This document shows, in pieces, positions 27,061-35,612 of a stretch of 64,000 nt of DNA. Within the stretch, counting starts at the first letter, position 1, and every line of letters starts with the position of its first letter. Below the pieces are notes generated by a model. The model was given only the letters and a program-made list of their open reading frames with translations. It ran no database searches and was not told the DNA's origin. The translations under genes were made by a program, and so were the position numbers. This DNA is from Yersinia enterocolitica subsp. enterocolitica (GTDB lineage Bacteria > Pseudomonadota > Gammaproteobacteria > Enterobacterales > Enterobacteriaceae). The stretch is from assembly GCF_901472495.1 (NCBI RefSeq), contig NZ_LR590469.1, positions 3,906,001-3,970,000 of the forward strand, in the 5' to 3' direction.

Positions 27061-27090
27061 ACACTCCCCCGAAGTGTGGGGGGGGGTTTA
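27061..27090 (+). terminator. Terminator after NCS1 copy 1
   Basis: ACTCCCCC-gaagtgt-GGGGGG stem followed by TTTATT; an unusual run of nine G. The same design follows copy 2. Confidence 0.65.
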
Positions 27091-27182
27091 TTGATAATCA
27101 ATTAATAATATCATGCTCTCAGCTTTCAATAGTGCTGTTTGATAGAAATGCACTGGTTTGCCAAAGATTGGGAAGATTACTT

Positions 27183-27599
27183 ATGGAACAAGATATTGAT
27201 CCCAAAGCTATCTATCTTGATGCTTACAATACCCCTGGTAGCAGGGTCTCGAAAAGAAAAAGAGCGCTTTTGGGTTTGGATGAACATCATTATCAAAATA
27301 TAATAGAAATTGCTGAACGCAGTATAGATGAGCGTTATTCTAGTCTTTACATTAGCGCTTTGAAAATAATTATCCGACATAAACCTGGTGATGCCCGTAC
27401 TATCTTATTTAGTGCAATTTGTCATTCCTCTATTTTCATAGCCAAAGCCGCAGTGAGGATATTTTTCCGACAAAAGATATATCTAACCTTCGCTGAGTTG
27501 CAAATTTGCCTGAAAAAATCGCCTTCAATAGCGCATGTTTCGTTATATTACTCTTTAGCGCGTAAAATTAATGAATGGGGTTATATTTATACTAGATAA
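27183..27599 (+). CDS. Unknown protein between the two permeases
   Basis: 138 residues from the ATG at 27183. Not recognised. The middle (YSSLYISALKIIIRHKPGDARTILFSAICHSSIFIAKAAVRIFF) looks helical and HEAT-like, and the protein is basic and low in GC. The frame is open upstream into the permease tail, so the true start could be earlier or the gene could be a 3' remnant. A second frame opens at ATG 27571 and runs to 27678 (MNGVIFILDNSDADNSQLTQ), which may be the original end after a frameshift. Inserted, or left over, between the duplicated permeases. Confidence 0.4.
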   Translation: MEQDIDPKAIYLDAYNTPGSRVSKRKRALLGLDEHHYQNIIEIAERSIDERYSSLYISALKIIIRHKPGDARTILFSAICHSSIFIAKAAVRIFFRQKIYLTFAELQICLKKSPSIAHVSLYYSLARKINEWGYIYTR

Positions 27600-27679
27600 T
27601 TCGGATGCGGATAATAGCCAATTAACGCAAGAACATATTTATAATTGGATAAATCACTTCAACCACTCATGGATTTAAC

Positions 27680-28069
27680 CTAATACAAAACAGAAAGCGC
27701 CCCTCCTTGTAACAGATCAATAAAGGTGATATTAGGATAGAGAGAGTTGGATGGTACTAATCTAACTACAATTCTAATCATTAACTCCGTAGGGGATTCT
27801 ATACTATATACATTTAAAATAAATAATATGACAGTACTATAGTTTAAATATATAAACAAAATCCGCACATTAACAATATGGCTATATGAAATAAGAATTA
27901 ATACGTTATAAAATATAATTTGATCTGTTAGTGTGGAATATAATATTCAATTATTAATAAGCCAAATGCCTTGGCAGATATTTACGTTGTGAGCGTTAAT
28001 CGTTATACGATTATTCTATTAGTGGTTAAAGGGATTTAATTTATCTGAATAACAAAGGGACATTTCATC
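27680..28069. other. AT-rich leader of NCS1 copy 2
   Basis: About 390 bp, no gene. Just before copy 2, TTTATCTGAATAACAAAGG resembles TTTATCTGAACAACAAG before copy 1, where that sequence is the end of the LuxR-type gene. So the duplicated unit seems to include the last bases of the regulator gene. Confidence 0.5.
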
Positions 28070-29377
28070 ATGATCAAAACAGAAGACTATCCGTTAAGCC
28101 GAGTACCGCAGGATAAAAAAGTGTCATTTTTCAGTGTTGCTATCGTTTATATGGGGGCACTGACTTCGCTGGATCAATTTATGCTTGGTGCTGTACTGGG
28201 TAATTCCATGACGTTAACCGATGCTTTCACCGCGCTTTTCGTCGCCAGCCTAATATTTTGTGTGGTGACCTATGGCCTCGGGATTGCAGGCATGCGTGAA
28301 GGGATTTCCGGCAGTCTGTTGGCGCGTTGGTGTGGTTTTGGGCGCTTGGGAGCCGCGCTGGTTGGGCTAGTCGTCGCAGTCAGTCTACTCGGCTGGTTTG
28401 GTATACAGAATGCTATTTTCGCTAAATCGCTGGATTTTGCTTTAGGCCATAAACTGGGCTTTAACCTGGCTGCAATTTTATCCGGCGGCCTGCTGACGAT
28501 ATTGGTCGCCTTTGGTTTCAAGGCACTGCGCATAGCCGCGAGAGTGTCTGTGCCGATATTTATTTTACTGGTGGCTTATATCTCCTTTAAAATTTTAACT
28601 GGGAATAATGTGCCTGATATCAATCAGTTGACAGCAGTAGGTGATACGCTGTCGACCGGTGAGGGTATCACTATCGTGATGGGAGGAGCCATCATGGCGA
28701 GCTTAGTTACCCCTGACCTGACGCGTTATTCCAAAAATGATAAGCATGTGCTGGGTGTGATATTTATTGGCATTATCGTTGGGAAATGTACGGTCAACGG
28801 CTTGGCTATTCTGATTGCTAAGACACTGGGTACGGCAGATGTTGTTAGCATTATGTCTCAAGCTGTGGGGATCACCGGCCTGTTGGTAGTCGTGTTCTCT
28901 ACCTTGAAGGTCAATGACCTCAACCTGTACTGTTCATCACTGGGTATTGTTAATGCAGTCGAAGGGCTCACCGGTAAGAAACTGAAATATCTCTCAACTA
29001 CGTTGGTTATTGGTGGGCTGGGAACCACGCTTTCCGTGCTGGGTATTCTCGATAGATTTGTTGATTTCCTGACTGTGCTGGGAGTCGTGCTTCCACCGAT
29101 TATCGGCATCATGTTGACGGACTATTATGTATTGCGCTCCCATCGTAAAATTCTTGATATGAGTCGGCTGGAAGGAAAACTGCCTGATGAAACCCAAACC
29201 CCAGTTATTGGTTGGCTTGCGATTATTTCCAGTATTGTCGGTAGTATTGTTGGAGTGGTGACTGAGTGGGGCATCCCTACCATCAATTCATTGCTTGCTG
29301 CTAGTTTGATATATTGGCTGTTCAAAGTAGCCGTCAATCGTAATCAAAAACTAGTAGGATCGGAAAAAGCGATTTAA
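28070..29377 (+). CDS. NCS1-family cytosine/purine permease, copy 2
   Basis: 435 residues, ATG start. Same length as copy 1 and highly similar along its whole length (MIKTEDYPLSRVPQDKKVSF against MIKIEDYPLSRVPQDKRVSF). Differences cluster in the loop at about 175-210 (LTGNNVPDINQLTAVGDTLS against LSGHNLNEIIQLIPPGESLS) and at residues 240-250, regions that may alter substrate choice or regulation. A paralogue by tandem duplication. Confidence 0.88.
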   Translation: MIKTEDYPLSRVPQDKKVSFFSVAIVYMGALTSLDQFMLGAVLGNSMTLTDAFTALFVASLIFCVVTYGLGIAGMREGISGSLLARWCGFGRLGAALVGLVVAVSLLGWFGIQNAIFAKSLDFALGHKLGFNLAAILSGGLLTILVAFGFKALRIAARVSVPIFILLVAYISFKILTGNNVPDINQLTAVGDTLSTGEGITIVMGGAIMASLVTPDLTRYSKNDKHVLGVIFIGIIVGKCTVNGLAILIAKTLGTADVVSIMSQAVGITGLLVVVFSTLKVNDLNLYCSSLGIVNAVEGLTGKKLKYLSTTLVIGGLGTTLSVLGILDRFVDFLTVLGVVLPPIIGIMLTDYYVLRSHRKILDMSRLEGKLPDETQTPVIGWLAIISSIVGSIVGVVTEWGIPTINSLLAASLIYWLFKVAVNRNQKLVGSEKAI

Positions 29378-29398
29378 TAACTTTATTAATATTATAAA

Positions 29399-29419
29399 TA
29401 CTCCCCCTGGGGGAGTGTT
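29399..29419 (+). terminator. Terminator-like hairpin after NCS1 copy 2
   Basis: ACTCCCC-ctg-GGGGAGT, a perfect 7-bp stem with a weak T-run (GTTAT). Homologous in position to the hairpin after copy 1. Confidence 0.6.
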
Positions 29420-29521
29420 ATCAATCCCCATTTATCATGCTTCATTTATACACTTTTTCCCGCATACCTGGCATAGTTAACCTAATCAATAAGGCGACTC
29501 ACTCATTCTGGATGGCGATGC

Positions 29522-30286
29522 ATGGCAGCAGCAAATCACTGGACACGCGATCAACTGTTAGTTGCCTTTACCTTGTATAGTCAAATTCCCTTTGGCAAAT
29601 TACACTCCAGGAATCCTGATATTATTCATTACGCCGCATTAATTGGCCGAACGCCGTCGGCGCTGGCAATGAAATTAGTTAATTTCGCCAGTCTGGATCC
29701 CTTTATTATTGACTCCGGTCGCAAAGGTCTTAGTGGCTCGTCAAATGCAGATCGTGCCTTATGGCTGGAAATGAATGAGAATGCTGAAGCTTTTGAACAG
29801 CAATGTCAGCAGGCGATGAGTGAGTTAGAAAAGCCGGCTACCAAGCTCTTTGATAGTGGTATGAAAGATTTCAGTGGTAAAGAAAGGACTACTATTATTA
29901 AGGCGCGGGTGGGCCAGCAGCTATTTCGTAAAAACGTATTGCATGTTTATGAGAATCGTTGCTGTATTACCGGCTTAGAAGAACCCATATTATTAGTTGC
30001 CAGCCATATTCGCCCTTGGAGTCATGGTGCAGAGCACCGGCTTAATCCAAGTAATGGCCTATGCTTGTCGAATTTACATGACCGAGCTTTTGATCAGGGA
30101 TTAATAACCTTTAATGAACATCTGGAAATGGTGTTATCTCCCCAGATCAAAAAACTTAAAAGCAGTATCAGTGAAGAGAATTTCGTTAAGTATGAAGGGC
30201 GAAAACTGCGGTTACCGGTACAGTTTTTTCCTGATGAGGGGCAGATTGCCTATCACCGTCAGAATATTTTCTTAAGCGGCAAATAA
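29522..30286 (+). CDS. HNH endonuclease family protein
   Basis: 254 residues. The C-terminal half has the HNH_2 pattern: ENRCCITGLEEPILLVASHIRPW, then LNPSNGLCLSNLHDRAFDQGLITF, with the catalytic His in ASHI, the Asn in NGLCLSNLHD and the metal His. The N-terminal half (NHWTRDQLLVAFTLYSQIPFGKLHSRNPDIIHYAALIGRTPSALAMK region) may read DNA. Such proteins are often solitary restriction-like nucleases. No methylase partner is present except the hsdM fragment downstream. Confidence 0.85.
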   Translation: MAAANHWTRDQLLVAFTLYSQIPFGKLHSRNPDIIHYAALIGRTPSALAMKLVNFASLDPFIIDSGRKGLSGSSNADRALWLEMNENAEAFEQQCQQAMSELEKPATKLFDSGMKDFSGKERTTIIKARVGQQLFRKNVLHVYENRCCITGLEEPILLVASHIRPWSHGAEHRLNPSNGLCLSNLHDRAFDQGLITFNEHLEMVLSPQIKKLKSSISEENFVKYEGRKLRLPVQFFPDEGQIAYHRQNIFLSGK

Positions 30287-30308
30287 ACACCGATTAAAAT
30301 ATCACCCT

Positions 30309-30611
30309 TTATCCAATCCAAACTTTACCATTTTGATCAACCCGGCAGCGCACGTCATCATCGATTGGCACGTTGTATGGGCTGTTCACCTGAAGCCGAA
30401 AGTGCATTTCTTTCATATTGATAGCTTTCTCGAACTTGACCCTGGTCTGTGGCTTCAATGTGGTGTAGTCAGGGTAAGCTGATAGTTTCCAAACTTCGAG
30501 ATAGCACATGTCTGCCACTTGTTTGTCACTGGGAAAGGTGTTGGCGTCAGCTTTAAAAATTAAAGCGTTCAATAGTATGGCGCATCCTATTGCGAACTTT
30601 GTATTCATCAT
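30309..30611 (-). CDS. Small secreted protein of unknown function
   Basis: 100 residues with a signal peptide (FAIGCAILLNALIFKADA, cut near residue 24). The mature part has two Cys (MCYLEVWK and VRCRVDQNG) that could form a disulfide. The second ATG (30608) has the better spacing to GGAG. Reminds of short periplasmic YbjN/lysozyme-inhibitor-sized proteins, but no family is claimed. Confidence 0.65.
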   Translation of the reverse strand: MMNTKFAIGCAILLNALIFKADANTFPSDKQVADMCYLEVWKLSAYPDYTTLKPQTRVKFEKAINMKEMHFRLQVNSPYNVPIDDDVRCRVDQNGKVWIG

Positions 30612-30622
30612 TCACTCTCCAA

Positions 30623-30800
30623 TTAATTCTCATAATACTGACTATATGTCGAGTTTGCGCCAAATTGCACCAATAGGTAGTCCAGAAAAGCGCGCATCTT
30701 CGCAGGGATATGCAGGCGTTGCGGGTAGATAGCATAGATAGAATACTTGGGTAACAGATAGTTAGATCGAATAGGATCAACACAAAGTGCACTGTTAGTC
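30623..30800 (-). pseudogene. C-terminal remnant of a LysR regulator
   Basis: Minus-strand frame reads SALCVDPIRSNYLLPKYSIY, then AIYPQRLHIPAKMRAFLDYL and ends YSQYYEN-stop at 30623. AIYPQR...HIPAKMRAFLDYL is the well-known last segment of LysR effector domains. No DNA-binding part is present upstream. Broken gene left at a recombination edge. Confidence 0.8.
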
Positions 30801-30894
30801 ATTAGTGGTCAGATGCTGGCCTGGGTTATTATTGACCAGTTAACATAACATAATGGTTCACTGATTATGCAACTGAGCGGGGTGATACTGATTA

Positions 30895-31125
30895 TTAGCG
30901 GTGTATGGCTATGGCGTAGATATTGTCAGGATTGCCGACATCACGGAACAAGGTGATCAATTCCTGCTGGCGTGCTTCAAACGCATCGGAAACATACTTT
31001 AGGAAAATTAATCCCAGCACCACATGCTTATAGTTAGCGGCATCCATATTGGAGCGCAGTTTGTCTGCGGCCTTCCAAAATTTGTTATCCAGCTCATTTA
31101 AGAAAAGCTGTTCGGTGTTGTTCAT
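30895..31125 (-). pseudogene. N-terminal fragment of type I restriction methylase HsdM
   Basis: 76 residues (MNNTEQLFLNELDNKFWKAADKLRSNMDAANYKHVVLGLIF). This is the start of HsdM; real proteins go on for more than 400 residues with the NPPF methylase motif. Here homology stops after NPDNIY and a stop follows. A good ribosome site (GAGGA) remains. No hsdS or hsdR is present. 31126-31443 holds no gene. Confidence 0.85.
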
Positions 31126-31443
31126 GAAAATCCTCAGAAAAGGTCTACTACCGACAATGCAGCATGCACTGTCGCAGAATCAATTTTTAGAATGTGTATC
31201 GCAAAATAATACCTGTAAGTGATGCGATCACAAACGATATGGCGCAAAGAAATGACAAGATATTCGAGAAAGGGACTTTATATGTCGATGACATCTGCAA
31301 CATTCGCCAAGGATCCTGATAAATAGTGAGTTTCTAGGGGCGAACCGCAGAATGCCATAAGAGCTGTGAGGCATAGGAATAGTGGTTTATGTGATAAATA
31401 AGCGGCCTATTCATCCCAAGGGTTTACATTCCAATCAAGTCAG

Positions 31444-31493
31444 GTGACAAATCACTCATGCAGTATATAATGGATATAACCGATATATCCATT
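31444..31493 (+). promoter_or_regulatory. Promoter and operator of the RES/Xre operon
   Basis: GTGACA (31444-31449), 16-bp spacer, consensus TATAAT (31466-31471). A perfect inverted repeat AATGGATAT (31469-31477) and ATATCCATT (31485-31493) covers the -10 box and start point. Strong case for autorepression. Confidence 0.82.
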
Positions 31494-31511
31494 TGCGCGA
31501 CGAGGTGAGTG

Positions 31512-32228
31512 ATGCCGAGTAGAGTGAACACCGTGCGGCGTAAAGAATTTCCTTATGAAATTAAGACCCTGAGTGGGAACGAGCTGCATAACTTCAATAC
31601 GCATGCTGATTCTGAGTATTTGGTCATTGATTTGGGAAATATTAAAGGCCGTCGATCAGACTTTAATAAAACAATAGAGGTGGCGATGAGTGCGGCAATG
31701 AACGCAGTGCTGGCCTCTATGCCTGAACTTGCCCCGGTAGCGAAAAAGAGTAAAGCGGCAAGCCTCCCACCGGTGGTTAAGTCGGTTAACGAGGCTGTTG
31801 ATGGGGCAGGTAAGCAGGCCCGCGCAGCGCGTAACGCTCAGCGCCGTGAGCAGCTTAATGCCAGGATACTTGCAGATTCTGTATGGCTAACAGCGCGTGA
31901 ATTGTCAGAAAAAGCGAGTTTCAAAAATACCAATCCCAGCGCAGGGCCGAACCGCTGGAAGTCTGCTGGCCGGATTTTTGCACTTCAGCTTAATGGAAAA
32001 GACAAATACCCTGAATACGCATTAGATGAAGGGTTCCGCCCTATCCCAGTGGTTAAACAAGTGATATCCCTGTTAGGTGAAAAGAAAACCCCTTGGGGAT
32101 TGGCTATCTGGTTTGGCTCTGAAAACAGTTGGTTAGGTGGGAAAAAGCCAAAAGATGTGCTGGCAACTATGCCAAAGCAAGTTTTGCTAGCAGCACAGGC
32201 TGAAGCAGAGGGAGGGGCTCATGGCTGA
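31512..32228 (+). CDS. Xre/MbcA/ParS-type antitoxin, long form
   Basis: 238 residues from the ATG at 31512 with GAGG six bases upstream. The C-terminal end (GLAIWFGSENSWLGGKKPKDVLATMPKQVLLAAQAEAEGG) is the toxin-binding domain of antitoxins paired with RES toxins. The middle (SVWLTARELSEKASFKNTNPSAGPNRW) looks like the DNA-binding part. About 100 extra N-terminal residues (MPSRVNTVRRKEFPYEIKTL onward) are not usual in the family and have no assigned role. Overlaps the toxin gene by eight bases. Confidence 0.78.
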   Translation: MPSRVNTVRRKEFPYEIKTLSGNELHNFNTHADSEYLVIDLGNIKGRRSDFNKTIEVAMSAAMNAVLASMPELAPVAKKSKAASLPPVVKSVNEAVDGAGKQARAARNAQRREQLNARILADSVWLTARELSEKASFKNTNPSAGPNRWKSAGRIFALQLNGKDKYPEYALDEGFRPIPVVKQVISLLGEKKTPWGLAIWFGSENSWLGGKKPKDVLATMPKQVLLAAQAEAEGGAHG

Positions 32229-32901
32229 TTCAGACGACAAGGATAATGTTGTCAGAAAAGTACCTGTACCCAAGGCCGATTTACAAGTGAACTTCACCAC
32301 CTGGATTGCTGGGAAGCTTATCTACCGGATACATTCGGCGGAGTTTACCGCTACTCAGTTCAATCCAGGCAAAGGAAATGCACGATTTAGTCCGATGGAT
32401 AATGGTGTATCCACTCTATACGGTGGAGTGAGTACCGGTGTTGCGGTAATGGAAACTATCTTTCATGACCTCCCCCCCGATTCTGCCGGTGCGCCATATG
32501 ATTTAGGCAAGTTAGAGGGATTGGTACATTCCGCAGTGAAACCCAGTGAAGATCTGCATCTTGTTGATCTCAATCCAAAGACATTACGAAAAATGGGCGT
32601 GAAAAGGGCCGATATTTTGGATTCATCGGCGGATCAATATGTGTTCACCCGTGAATACTCTGTAGCAATACATCAGGCTTATCCTGCAGCACAGGGCATG
32701 CAATGGTCTTCTAAACAGCATGGTGACACTGCTTTAATGCTTTTTGGCGACAGGGTAAGGTCAGAGCAATTTGGGGTTGATATTGAATCTGAAAGGGTGC
32801 TTGAGTCAGAAACGGTGATGGACGTGATAGAACAAGAGGCTGATCAACTTGGTGTGGTACTTATTGAGCCACAGGGTGGTAACGAGCCAGGTAAAATATA
32901 A
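32221..32901 (+). CDS. RES-domain toxin
   Basis: 226 residues. The three RES residues are visible: Arg36 in IYRIHSAEF, Glu78 in GVAVMETIFHD, and Ser163/164 in MQWSSKQHGD; Tyr in STLYGG is also kept. Characterised RES toxins degrade NAD+ or ADP-ribosylate targets. Full length and apparently intact. Translationally coupled to the antitoxin. Ends shortly before the right island repeat. Confidence 0.88.
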   Translation: MADSDDKDNVVRKVPVPKADLQVNFTTWIAGKLIYRIHSAEFTATQFNPGKGNARFSPMDNGVSTLYGGVSTGVAVMETIFHDLPPDSAGAPYDLGKLEGLVHSAVKPSEDLHLVDLNPKTLRKMGVKRADILDSSADQYVFTREYSVAIHQAYPAAQGMQWSSKQHGDTALMLFGDRVRSEQFGVDIESERVLESETVMDVIEQEADQLGVVLIEPQGGNEPGKI

Positions 32902-32976
32902 CACGTCAGCTCCTTTTGTTGGCCTCAAAAATCCCAATGCTTAAAAGACACAAAATCCTCAAGGGGGCAAAATAGG

Positions 32977-33024
32977 GGTCAGCTCGGTTCGGAAAATTTG
33001 TGCCCCCCAAATATGCGCCAGATA
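32977..33024 (+). repeat. 48-bp island-flanking direct repeat, right copy
   Basis: Pairs with 19571-19618 (43 of 48 identical), 13.4 kb away. Core CGGTTCGGAAAATTTGTG then CCCCCCAAATATG. Marks the likely right edge of the accessory block, next to an IS256 remnant. Confidence 0.7.
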
Positions 33025-33081
33025 TAGGTGGTAGGGTCAATTTGGTGATGAGTTTTCAATTGTTTTTTGGGAGTGTTAGAA

Positions 33082-34012
33082 ATTCTGTGTCATTCCAGTA
33101 AAATACTGACAAAAAGGAATGACACATGTCCCAACTCTTCGATTTCGACAAAGCCCTGAAAGCACTTCAGTCCGGTCAGGCATTAACCGGCAAAGATGGC
33201 ATCTTAACGCCATTAATCAAATAGTTAACTGAAGCGGCGTTGGCCGCTGAACTTGACTCGTATCTGGCGCAGGATATTTTGAGCCTCAACTTGTGAAGAA
33301 GCATCAGACCACGCTTTCTGATGAGATAGAGCGCAAGATCATCTGCATGTTCGCACTGGGTATGAGCTACAAAGATATCAGCCAGGAAATCGAGGATTTA
33401 TACGCTTTCAGTGTATCCAGCGCCACGATCAGCGCAGTCACCGGTAAGGTTATTCCTGAGTTAAAACAATGGCAACAGCGTCCGCTGGAGGCGGTATACC
33501 CCTTCGTCTGGCTGGATGCTATCCATTATAAAATCCGCGAAAACGGGCGCTACTCGATAAAATACGTTGCCTCAAAGCATCATAAAGCGTTTATGGCGGA
33601 TCTGAAGCCGGTGTCTCGGGCGGTATCAAAAGAAGCGGCAGAAACGGCGCTGGATGAGCTGGAGGATAAATTGGGCCAGCAATAGCCGGTTGTGCTCCAG
33701 TCATGGCGGCGAAAATGGGAAAACCTGTCACATTACTTCCGGTATCCGGCGACGATCCATAAAGTGATTTACACGACAAATGCCATAGAATCCGTCCACC
33801 AGCAGTGCAGAAAGCTGACGAAGACCAAAGGTGCATTCCCTAATGAAAACAGCCTGTTGAAACTTCTTTATCTGGGGTTAATGAACGCGCAGGAAAAATG
33901 GACAATGCCGATCCAGAGCTGGAATTTGACATTGTCCCAGCTGGCGATTTATTTTGAAGGTCGCTTGGATAACGTGATGACGTTGTAGTGATTTTTTAAC
34001 GTGACACAGAAT
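33082..34012 (+). mobile_element. Decayed IS256-family insertion sequence
   Basis: 931 bp between inverted ends ATTCTGTGTCA (33082-33092) and TGACACAGAAT (34002-34012). The transposase (Mutator type) survives in three pieces: 33126-33223 (MSQLFDFDKALKALQSGQAL, stop TAG where relatives have Gln), 33293-33685 (VKKHQTTLSDEIERKI to YKIRENGRY fused to SIKYVASKHHK), and 33686-33988 (VVLQSWRRKWENLSHYFRYP to the end). Two internal deletions and two nonsense codons are present, and the middle with catalytic Asp residues is lost. Cannot move by itself. Confidence 0.85.
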
Positions 34013-34114
34013 GATGAACGCTCTCGCATCAACAGGTAAAAATACCCATCCTAATCTTCAGCAAAAAATTAAATCTTAATTATCCCTGCTGGCTATTATA
34101 TCTGTGCAATAAAG

Positions 34115-34321
34115 AGCGCAGCCCTAAGCTGCGCTCAGACGGCTGACAAACCCCAACGACTCGATCTTGCAAGGTGAGGACAGGTAGAAGAGTAAAGCGT
34201 CCGCGCCAAGGACGGCGCGGGTCGAGCCATCAGGGACGATTTTACGGCGTCTTTACGATCTGCCTGTTTTCACCGCTGCGGGCACTTTGTCATTAACCTC
34301 AGCGCAGCCCTAAGCTGCGCT
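34115..34321. repeat. YPAL-like miniature element in a duplicated terminator-like hairpin
   Basis: An identical 21-bp hairpin, AGCGCAG-ccctaag-CTGCGCT, lies at 34115-34135 and 34301-34321. Between them are 165 bp with imperfect terminal inverted repeats (left ACAAA..GGTGA..ACAGG.AGA..TAAAGCG against the reverse complement of the right end). Size, palindromy, and a duplicated terminator-like target agree with the YPAL repeats of yersiniae. It sits just past the convergent DUF2501 gene. Confidence 0.78.
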
Positions 34322-34340
34322 TAACCATTTTTCATTGCTA

Positions 34341-34823
34341 TTATTTCAACAAGAATGACTGGCCTTGTTTCAGCACTAAATCACAGGCTTTGGTTTTAAT
34401 CTTTTCTGTAATTTGTTCGCTACCTAGGTCGTTCAGATTCAGGCTTTTCCCTTCACCGGTTTTCAGCAATCCACCAAGGCCTTCCTGGTAGTCTTGGCTC
34501 TTGGCATTTTCAGTGCTGGTGATCCCCAGCTTGCTCATTAATTGATCTTTAATCGCCGTGGTTCCATTGGCAGAGAGCACATTGTTTTGAACACAATACT
34601 GCAAAATACCGGCCGCATTAGTCATGGTGCTGGCGCTCAGGGCTTGATCGCCGCCATTGAGTAAACCGGTCAATGATGACAGTGAAGATGAACTGTCACC
34701 TGATTTACTGTATTGATCTGCTGCGCTTTTTACTGAGTCTAATAAGCTATTTGCACTAGCAGTACCGGCCAGCAATGTGCTGGAGAAAGCGCAAGCCAGC
34801 ATCAGGCGATGAGTTGTATTCAT
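34341..34823 (-). CDS. DUF2501 family secreted protein (YjjA-like)
   Basis: 160 residues from the ATG at 34823, which has AGGAG at good spacing; the in-frame upstream start adds 15 residues and is unlikely. Signal peptide LACAFSSTLLAGTASA, then a Ser-rich stretch and ALSASTMTNAAGILQYCVQNNVLS and KIKTKACDLVLKQGQSFLL, the DUF2501 pattern with two Cys. Periplasmic, function unknown. Confidence 0.85.
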   Translation of the reverse strand: MNTTHRLMLACAFSSTLLAGTASANSLLDSVKSAADQYSKSGDSSSSLSSLTGLLNGGDQALSASTMTNAAGILQYCVQNNVLSANGTTAIKDQLMSKLGITSTENAKSQDYQEGLGGLLKTGEGKSLNLNDLGSEQITEKIKTKACDLVLKQGQSFLLK

Positions 34824-34947
34824 AGAAACTCCTGTTTTACGGTGGGTATCACGGCACTGGGGCGTCATACCGGAATCATTATCTTCGGCGCTAAGAATAA
34901 CTTAATGCATTCATTTTTATGATAGGCGCTATCTGATATCAACCCCC

Positions 34948-35508
34948 TCAATCATCTTGAACTTTAAATTTACCTTGTTGCTCGAACCAGCCAAATTGCT
35001 GTGCGGCATAAGCTGACATTTTGCTGCCACTGTGCCCCACATCCGACAAAATCGTAAATTGCCAGTCAAACGGCCTTTTATTGTGCCTGGCTTGTTGTTC
35101 CGCAGCCATAAAATAGGCTCTAGCGCGCTGTAAACGACTATTTCCCTGAGCAAGGGCTTGAGGAGAACGTCGCAGCAATGGGGGATGAGGATTATGATCT
35201 TTGCCGCCAACGGCGATAAGCACTGGTAAGGCAAAATAGTGGGCTAATTGTTGCTGGCTGACCGCTATCGGGGCGCTTTCTACCCAGTCATCACGGTATT
35301 TATCGGCATCGCAGTTCAATCCCGTCAGCACAAATACGATTGGCGTACGGGCATTCGCCTCCGGCGGCTGATAACTGAAAACTTCAATTTTTTTAGTAGA
35401 TTGCGGCACAGTAAAATTAAAACTTCCACTATCAGTAGGTAGCACAGCGGCATCGGTTGCCGGACAATTGAAGAGCAGGGTACTCAACAGCATTAAGATA
35501 TTTTTCAT
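34948..35508 (-). pseudogene. Alpha/beta-hydrolase-fold protein with internal deletion
   Basis: 186 residues in one open frame. A signal peptide (LLSTLLFNCPATDA), then PIVFVLTGLNCDADKYRDDWVE as in the oxyanion-hole part of hydrolases, then an abrupt jump to SQQQLAHYFALPVLIAVGGKDHNPHPP and a C-terminal VGHSGSKMSAYAAQQF with the catalytic His. About 100 residues holding the nucleophile elbow (GxSxG) are missing. Seen as an in-frame deletion; the family is inferred. Confidence 0.65.
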
Positions 35509-35612
35509 GCAGAATATCCGCCAGGATGATTAAAAAATCATAGCGCAAATTGGGTGTCATATTCAGCGGGGGAAAAGAAAGGGCAGCGAGGGGGAACAAC
35601 TGCCCATATCGG

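Noticed and set aside
26961..27182. Open frame extending the unknown protein back into the permease gene
   Set aside because: Overlaps the conserved permease tail and the terminator; more likely a chance open frame, though a start between 27110 and 27183 cannot be excluded.
25733..29377. Permease pair as an insertion sequence repeat
   Set aside because: The copies differ throughout and encode transporters; there are no inverted ends. Tandem gene duplication explains them.
19305..33024. Exact duplicate of the tRNA-Leu 3' end as right attachment site
   Set aside because: I could not find a second copy of the tRNA 3' end in the window; only the different 48-bp repeat pair was seen.
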